A DNA stretch of 32,961 nt, from contig NZ_JACIYP010000062.1 of the NCBI RefSeq assembly GCF_014359905.1, forward strand, positions 1-32,961, written 5' to 3'. The stretch is from Hoeflea sp. (lineage in GTDB: Bacteria > Pseudomonadota > Alphaproteobacteria > Rhizobiales > Rhizobiaceae). The notes under the pieces are model-generated. The model did not search any database. It was not told where the DNA came from and saw only the letters and a program-made list of their open reading frames with translations. Shown here piece by piece: positions 27,802 through 32,961 of this stretch (position 1 is the stretch's first letter; the number at the start of each line of letters is the position of its first letter). Made by a program: the position numbers and the translations under genes.

Positions 27802-29709
27802 TCATGCAGCGGTTTCTTCCGCATGCATGGTGCGATCATGCGTGCCGGTCACCGCAATGGGTGCGGCAGGTTCATGCGGTTTGATGCGCAGCGCGCGCAG
27901 GGCGTTCAGGATCACAGCCACGTCGATGGCTTCCTGCAGCAGCGCGCCCTGCACCGGGGTCAGATAGCCGAGGGCGGCGGCGGTCATGCCGAGGACCGAA
28001 AGGCCGATCCCTGCAACAACGCTCTCGACGGCAATCCGGCGGGATGCCCGCGCAATCTCGATACCGGGCCCGAGCCGGTCAACCCGGTCGACCAGGAGCA
28101 CGACATCGGCCGCTTCGGCAGACGCGGCAGCGCCCCTTGCCCCCATCGCAACGCCTACATCGGCCGCTGCCAGCGCCGGTGCGTCGTTGACCCCGTCGCC
28201 GACCATCATCACAGGGCCGTTCTTGCGCTCGGTGAGCACCAGCAGCACCTTCTGATCGGGGCTCAGGCCGGCTCGCAGCCCATCAAGGCCCAGTCCTTCG
28301 GTCACGCGCTCTGCGACTTCAACGCGGTCGCCCGTCGCCAGCAGGATGCGGGCGATACCCTGGCTGCGCAGCCCGGACAGCATCACCGCGGAGCCCTGCC
28401 GCAGCGGGTCGGACATCACCAGATGCCCGGCCATCTGCCCATCCACCGCAACGGCGACAAGAACCGACCCGGCGGCGAGAGCCGGATGGTCGGCGCCTCG
28501 GCGCCCCACCCGCCTGCCGACGAATGCGTCACCGCCCACAATGACACTGTGACCTTCGACGCTCCCAATGACCCCCTCCCCGGGGATCTCCACCACGCCT
28601 GAGGGGACGGGCAACACGAGAGCCCGCGCCTTGGCCGCCACGACGATCGCCTGCGCGACCGGATGCTTCGAGGCCTGGTCGAGCGCGGCGGCATAGCGCA
28701 GGATGTCATCTTCGCTCATCCCGTCATGGCTGTCGATCGACACGATCTGCGGGCGCCCATCGGTCAGCGTGCCGGTCTTGTCGAGGATCAGCGTGTGGAT
28801 GCGCGCCATGGTCTCAAGCGGACCTGCGCCCTTGATCAGGACCCCGAAATGCGCGGCCCGCGACAGTCCTGCAACGAGGGCGACCGGCACGGCCAGGATC
28901 AGAGGACAGGGCGTGGCAACGACCAGCACGGCCACGGCGCGGATCGGATCGCCTGTGAACCACCATGCGGCGAATGCAATGGCGAGCGTGACCACAAGAA
29001 ATCCCAGCGACCAGCGGTCCGCCATACGCGCCATCGGCGCCTTCGACCGCTGCGCCTCCTCGACCAGCCGGACGATCCCGGCATAGGTGCTTTGCGCAGC
29101 GCGGTGCGTCGCCGTGATGTCGAAGGCCTCGCCGGCGTTGGTCGACCCGCTCATGGCCTCGCCTCCGCTCGACAGGCGCCGGGGCATTGGCTCCCCGGTC
29201 AGCGCAGAGGTGTCGACAAAAGCCGTCTGGGAGCACACCGTGCCGTCGACCGGCACCACGTCACCCTGACGGATCAGCAGCCGGTCTCCGGGCTCGATCT
29301 CGTCAAGCGGCACATCCTCAAGTCCGCCGTCCCGATGCCGCGTCGCGGTACGGGGCACGCGCGACAGCAGGTCACGCATTTCGCGCCGGGCGCGTCCCTC
29401 GGCGAAACTCTCGAGAAACGTGCCGCCCGAGTACATCACCGCCACGACCGCCGCGGCCAGCGTCTCGCCAAAGACGAGTGCTGCCGTCATGGAGAGGACT
29501 GCCACGATATCGAGGCCAACCTCGCCCCGCCCGATGCTGCGCAGGATTTCGATCAGAAGCGCGGCGAGAGCGGGCGCAACCCCGATAAACCAAACGATGC
29601 TGGCCAAATCGGCTTTGCCGGCAAAATAAAGACCAACCCCCGCGACAAGGCCGGCCACGGCGACAAGCAGAATTGCAGTCTTGAAACGGTCTGTGCGGCC
29701 ATGGTCCAT
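27802..29709 (-). CDS. Heavy-metal P1B-type ATPase with TPCP and QExxD motifs (P1B-5-like)
   Basis: A 635-residue metal-translocating P-type ATPase of the inner membrane. The actuator TGEP is at 171-174, the transmembrane metal site TPCP at 266-269, the phosphorylated Asp at 310 in DKTGTLT, the nucleotide-domain HP at 349-350, GDGVND at 504-509, and QEAID at 592-596 in the last transmembrane pair. TPCP plus QExxD and the lack of an N-terminal heavy-metal-associated domain match the P1B-5 group, whose studied rhizobial member Nia exports nickel and iron. Unlike many P1B-5 proteins it has no C-terminal hemerythrin domain, only a short His-containing tail. No metalloregulator gene is adjacent. 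The metal is uncertain. Confidence 0.9.
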   Translation of the reverse strand: MDHGRTDRFKTAILLVAVAGLVAGVGLYFAGKADLASIVWFIGVAPALAALLIEILRSIGRGEVGLDIVAVLSMTAALVFGETLAAAVVAVMYSGGTFLESFAEGRARREMRDLLSRVPRTATRHRDGGLEDVPLDEIEPGDRLLIRQGDVVPVDGTVCSQTAFVDTSALTGEPMPRRLSSGGEAMSGSTNAGEAFDITATHRAAQSTYAGIVRLVEEAQRSKAPMARMADRWSLGFLVVTLAIAFAAWWFTGDPIRAVAVLVVATPCPLILAVPVALVAGLSRAAHFGVLIKGAGPLETMARIHTLILDKTGTLTDGRPQIVSIDSHDGMSEDDILRYAAALDQASKHPVAQAIVVAAKARALVLPVPSGVVEIPGEGVIGSVEGHSVIVGGDAFVGRRVGRRGADHPALAAGSVLVAVAVDGQMAGHLVMSDPLRQGSAVMLSGLRSQGIARILLATGDRVEVAERVTEGLGLDGLRAGLSPDQKVLLVLTERKNGPVMMVGDGVNDAPALAAADVGVAMGARGAAASAEAADVVLLVDRVDRLGPGIEIARASRRIAVESVVAGIGLSVLGMTAAALGYLTPVQGALLQEAIDVAVILNALRALRIKPHEPAAPIAVTGTHDRTMHAEETAA

Positions 29710-29975
29710 CGGGTTCGGGTTTCCTGGTAAAAGGGAATCGCCGCGGGGGCTTGAGAGAAGACACTTCCGACTCCGACGCCCCTTGCGCTCCCGCCATCAT
29801 CGCGCAGGAAAAGAAGCGCGTCGAGCCCCGTTGCCGCGCAAGCCTCCGCCTGGCCCGAACCCGCGCGCGCATCTCTCCGTCAATTCCAGCGAGACTTCGG
29901 CCAACTCTCTGTCCGACCGTCAGCGGGCGGGGACCCCGCAGGATCAACCTCTTGAAGGAACCGTATAGTTGCCTC

Positions 29976-30968
29976 TTACACCGCCGCCAGCAGCTTCTTT
30001 TCCCGGTTGGCCCTGAGCCGTGCAAAATCATCGCCGGCGTGGTGCGACGAGCGGGTCAGCGGGCTCGAGGCCACCATCAGGAAGCCCTTGGTGTAGGCGA
30101 TCTTCTCGTAGCTCTTGAATTCGTCGGGCGTGACGAAGCTCATCACCTCGTGGTGCTTGCGGGTGGGCTGCAGATACTGGCCGATGGTGATGAAGTCGAC
30201 ATCGGCGGTCCTGAGATCATCCATCAGCTGCAGCACTTCGTTGCGCTCTTCGCCAAGGCCCACCATGATGCCCGACTTGGTGAACATCGTCGGGTCGAGT
30301 TCCTTGACCCGCTGCAACAGCCGCAGCGAATGGAAGTAGCGCGCGCCGGGGCGCACGGTGAGGTAGTTGCCGGGCACGGTCTCGAGATTGTGGTTGAACA
30401 CGTCGGGCCTGGCAGCGACGACGCGTTCGAGCGCGCCGGGCTTGCGCAGGAAATCCGGCGTCAGGATCTCGATCGTGGTCTCGGGCGAGGCCGCGCGGAC
30501 GGCGCGGATCACCTGCTCGAAATGCTCGGCGCCGCCGTCGGCAAGGTCGTCGCGGTCGACCGAGGTGATGACGACGTGGTTCAATCCCATCTCGCGCACG
30601 GCGCGGGCGACGTTGTCCGGCTCGTTGGGATCGAGCGCGTTGGGCATGCCGGTGATGACGTTGCAGAAGGCGCAGGCGCGGGTGCAGATCTCGCCCATGA
30701 TCATGAAGGTGGCGTGCTTCTTGTCCCAGCACTCGCCGATATTGGGGCAGCCGGCTTCCTCGCAGACCGTGACCAGGTTGTTGGCCTTCACGATGGCGCG
30801 GGTTTCCTGGTAGCCCTTCGAGTTGGGTGCCCTCACCCGGATCCAGTCAGGCTTGCGCTTGACCTCGGTATCGGGCCGCTTCTGCTTTTCCGGATGGCGC
30901 ACGCGCTTGGGTTCGGCGGCGGCCGGCAGACTGGCGGCAGGATTGGTTCTGTCGAGAATGGTGACCAT
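29976..30968 (-). CDS. lipA: Lipoyl synthase (radical SAM)
   Basis: A 330-residue enzyme that inserts two sulfurs into protein-bound octanoyl groups to make lipoyl cofactors of pyruvate and 2-oxoglutarate dehydrogenases. The auxiliary cluster cysteines are 69, 74 and 80 ([12 protein letters not shown]); the radical SAM cluster cysteines are 95, 99 and 102 (CTRACAFC). The C-terminal [11 protein letters not shown] holds the serine ligand of the auxiliary cluster. I chose the ATG at 30968, which has AGGG six bases upstream and gives the usual MVTILD start; an ATG two codons earlier abuts that site. In many rhizobia lipA lies just downstream of lpdA, as here. Its usual downstream neighbour (a coenzyme Q-binding START-domain protein) is absent; 266 bp without a gene follow. 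Confidence 0.97.
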   Translation of the reverse strand: MVTILDRTNPAASLPAAAEPKRVRHPEKQKRPDTEVKRKPDWIRVRAPNSKGYQETRAIVKANNLVTVCEEAGCPNIGECWDKKHATFMIMGEICTRACAFCNVITGMPNALDPNEPDNVARAVREMGLNHVVITSVDRDDLADGGAEHFEQVIRAVRAASPETTIEILTPDFLRKPGALERVVAARPDVFNHNLETVPGNYLTVRPGARYFHSLRLLQRVKELDPTMFTKSGIMVGLGEERNEVLQLMDDLRTADVDFITIGQYLQPTRKHHEVMSFVTPDEFKSYEKIAYTKGFLMVASSPLTRSSHHAGDDFARLRANREKKLLAAV

Positions 30969-31034
30969 GTTCATCCCTGATGCGTTCGCCGGCCATCAAG
31001 ACCGGCTTTCCGGTAAGTATAGAGGCCTCAACGC

Positions 31035-31070
31035 AAAAAGTCAGGCCGTCCCTTGCAGGACGGCCCGACT
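31035..31070 (-). terminator. Rho-independent terminator of the GlsB/YeaQ-like gene
   Basis: On the minus strand a 13-bp stem (31058-31070 with 31039-31051, one G-U pair) with a 6-nt loop ends in TTTTT (31035-31039). It lies about 60 bases after the small gene's stop and before lipA, so lipA probably has its own promoter. Confidence 0.8.
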
Positions 31071-31128
31071 GAAAACGCATAGCTATGGTGTCTGTCGGGC
31101 GCGAAAAAGCTCCGCGCCAGTAAAGGCG

Positions 31129-31383
31129 CTACCGCCTTATGGCGCGCGCAAGCGCTATCAGGATGCAGGCGCCGACGAATCCGACGATCAGATAGACCAG
31201 CAGCCCGGTGCCCGTGTAGATGCCCAGCACGCCGAGCAGGAAGTTCAGGAACGCCGCGCCGATGATGCCGAGAATGATGTTCATGAGCAGGCCCATGTTG
31301 GAGCGCATGAAACGCTCCGCCAGCCAGCCGGCAAGGCCGCCCACGATGATTGCGCCCAACAGGCCCACGCCGTTCAAATCCAT
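31129..31383 (-). CDS. GlsB/YeaQ/YmgE family stress-response membrane protein
   Basis: An 84-residue, very hydrophobic protein with three predicted helices (about residues 5-22, 30-52 and 57-80). The glycine-rich LLGAIIVGGLAGWLAERFMR start and NIILGIIGAAFLNFLLGVLG are diagnostic of the family (Pfam name: transglycosylase-associated protein). Members are induced by acid or general stress; the molecular role is unknown. CAGGAGAT precedes the ATG. It stands between lpdA and lipA, 88 bases after lpdA, and has its own terminator. Confidence 0.92.
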   Translation of the reverse strand: MDLNGVGLLGAIIVGGLAGWLAERFMRSNMGLLMNIILGIIGAAFLNFLLGVLGIYTGTGLLVYLIVGFVGACILIALARAIRR

Positions 31384-31471
31384 TTTGATCTCCTGAAACG
31401 AAAAATTGCACGATCAAAACGCCCTCCGGCCGGAAAAGTTCCCAGCTTGCCTCATCTTTTTTCAATTGCCC

Positions 31472-32917
31472 CTAGGCGTTGAGCGCCCGTCCATAGGCAT
31501 CGAGCACGCTTTCCTTCAGCGTCTCCGAAATCGTCGGGTGCGGGAAGATGGTGTGCATCAGCTCTTCCTCGGTGGTCTCGAGGTTCATCGCCACGACAAA
31601 ACCCTGGATCAGTTCGGTGACTTCCGCGCCCACCAGATGCGCGCCCAGAAGCTCGCCGGTCTTCTTGTCGAAGATGGTCTTGACCATGCCCTGGTCTTCG
31701 CCCAGCGCGATCGCCTTGCCGTTGGCCACGAACGGGAAGCGGCCGACGCGGATGTCGAGCCCCTGCTCCTTGGCCTTGGCCTCGGTCAGGCCGACGGATG
31801 CCACCTGCGGGTTGCAGTAGGTGCAGCCGGGGATCTTGAGCTTGTCCATCGGGTGGACATTCTTGAGACCCGCGATCTTCTCAACGCAGATCACCGCCTC
31901 GTGCTCGGCCTTGTGCGCAAGCATCGGCGGGCCCGCGACATCGCCGATGGCATAGACGCCGGCCACATTGGTCTTGCCGTAGCCGTCGATGACGATGCAG
32001 CCGCGATCGGTCTTCACGCCCAGTTCCTCAAGGCCGAGATTCTCGATGTTGCCCTGGACGCCCACGGCCGAGATCATCCGGTCGGCGGTGATCTTCTCGA
32101 CCTTGCCGTCCTTCAACTCGACATGGGCGGTGATCGAATCGGCAGCCTTGTCGACCTTGGTCACCTTGGCCTCGAGCAGGATCTTCATGCCCTGCTTGTC
32201 GAACTGCTTCTTGGCGAAGGCGGAGATCTCGGCGTCCTCGACCGGCATTACCGTCTTCATCACCTCGACCACGGTCACGTCGACGCCCATGGTGCGGTAG
32301 AACGAGGCGAACTCGATGCCGATGGCGCCCGAGCCCATCACCAGCAGCGATTTCGGCATCGTCTCGGGCTTCATCGCCTCGAAATAGGTCCAGATCAGCT
32401 TGCCGTCGGGCTCGATCCCGGGCAGCGCGCGGGGACGGGCGCCGGTGGCGACGATGATGTGCTTGGCGGTGTAGGTGCCCTCGCCCAGCGTGTTTTTCGG
32501 GATGGGACCCTGCGGCTCGACGATCTTCTTCTTCGTCTTGGAGACGACGATTTCGCCCGGCTTGGTGAGTTTCGCTTCGCCCCAGATGATGTCGACCTTG
32601 TTCTTCTTCATCAGGAAGCCCACGCCGCCGTTCATCCGCTCGGCGATTCCGCGCGAACGCTTGACGATGGCCTCGATATCGGGCGTGACGGTGCCCTCGA
32701 GCTTGAGGCCGTAAGCCTTGGCGTGTTCGGAGAGATGCAGCACTTCGGCCGATCTGAGCAGCGCCTTGGTCGGAATGCAGCCCCAGTTCGAGCAGATGCC
32801 GGCCAGATGCTCGCGTTCGACGATCGCCGTTTTCAGCCCGAGCTGGGCTGCGCGGATGGCCGCGATATAGCCGCCGGGGCCGGACCCGATGATGATCACG
32901 TCGTAAGTGTTTGACAC
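31472..32917 (-). CDS. lpdA: Dihydrolipoyl dehydrogenase (E3)
   Basis: A 481-residue flavoprotein that reoxidises the lipoyl groups of 2-oxoacid dehydrogenase complexes using NAD. The FAD-binding GSGPGG is at 11-16, the redox disulfide Cys42/Cys47 in the ICSNWGCIPTKAL segment, the NAD-binding VMGSGAIGIEFASFY near 185, and the C-terminal catalytic histidine in FPHPTISETLKE near 460. The start is GTG at 32917 with a strong AAAGGAGA ribosome-binding site. The N-terminus and the nearby lipA point to the pyruvate dehydrogenase-linked copy, whose E1/E2 genes would lie beyond the window end; this is inference. Confidence 0.97.
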   Translation of the reverse strand: MSNTYDVIIIGSGPGGYIAAIRAAQLGLKTAIVEREHLAGICSNWGCIPTKALLRSAEVLHLSEHAKAYGLKLEGTVTPDIEAIVKRSRGIAERMNGGVGFLMKKNKVDIIWGEAKLTKPGEIVVSKTKKKIVEPQGPIPKNTLGEGTYTAKHIIVATGARPRALPGIEPDGKLIWTYFEAMKPETMPKSLLVMGSGAIGIEFASFYRTMGVDVTVVEVMKTVMPVEDAEISAFAKKQFDKQGMKILLEAKVTKVDKAADSITAHVELKDGKVEKITADRMISAVGVQGNIENLGLEELGVKTDRGCIVIDGYGKTNVAGVYAIGDVAGPPMLAHKAEHEAVICVEKIAGLKNVHPMDKLKIPGCTYCNPQVASVGLTEAKAKEQGLDIRVGRFPFVANGKAIALGEDQGMVKTIFDKKTGELLGAHLVGAEVTELIQGFVVAMNLETTEEELMHTIFPHPTISETLKESVLDAYGRALNA

Positions 32918-32961
32918 GCCTTGTCTCCTTTAAAAAGCCAGGGCGGACGGATCACCATCCG

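Noticed and set aside
15920..29709. Integrative element at tRNA-Lys
   Set aside because: No integrase, transposase, phage gene or duplicated tRNA 3' end was found.

Overview
The window is a high-GC chromosomal segment of an alphaproteobacterium, most likely of the order Rhizobiales/Hyphomicrobiales (inference). The evidence is an IalB-family protein, sdhE overlapping mfd and divergent from recG, recG facing a DUF502 gene downstream of glmS, and lpdA close to lipA. Two TRAP transporter operons and an SLC13 carrier would suit a marine or plant-associated heterotroph such as a Hoeflea- or Phyllobacteriaceae-like species; the genus cannot be fixed from the sequence alone.

Layout. Bases 1-3530: an IalB-family periplasmic protein (minus) diverges from a YejA-like peptide-binding protein followed by a FrnE-type DsbA oxidoreductase (plus). 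Bases 3539-13697 are core housekeeping: sdhE-mfd (minus, ATGA overlap), recG (plus), then DUF502, glmS and glmU (all minus; transcription order glmU, glmS, DUF502). Bases 13804-15995: an EamA-family transporter, a CcdA-type thiol-electron transporter and tRNA-Lys(TTT), which has a good promoter.

Bases 16012-29709 form a block of accessory transport functions between core genes. It holds an SLC13/TrkA-C carrier, a probable small protein gene, and a LysR regulator divergent from a tightly packed operon uraD-dctP-dctQ-dctM-racemase-like gene. A FadR-type GntR regulator follows, divergent from a second TRAP operon, dctP-(hairpin)-dctQ-dctM. The block ends with a P1B-type metal ATPase carrying TPCP and QExxD transmembrane motifs. 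Bases 29976-32917 return to core metabolism: lipA, a small GlsB/YeaQ membrane protein with its own terminator, and lpdA (all minus), probably downstream of pyruvate dehydrogenase genes outside the window.

Most interesting. (1) The LysR/uraD/TRAP/racemase-like operon looks like an uptake-and-conversion unit for a purine-derived ureide or hydantoin. Its racemase-family protein appears to lack both catalytic cysteines. (2) The second TRAP operon has two near-identical inverted copies of a TTGTNNGACCA box (FadR-type operator) 85 bp apart, and a strong hairpin plus T-run between the binding-protein gene and the permease genes. (3) The metal ATPase has P1B-5-like signatures. (4) Two mutually exclusive inverted repeats lie in the ialB/yejA-like intergenic region.
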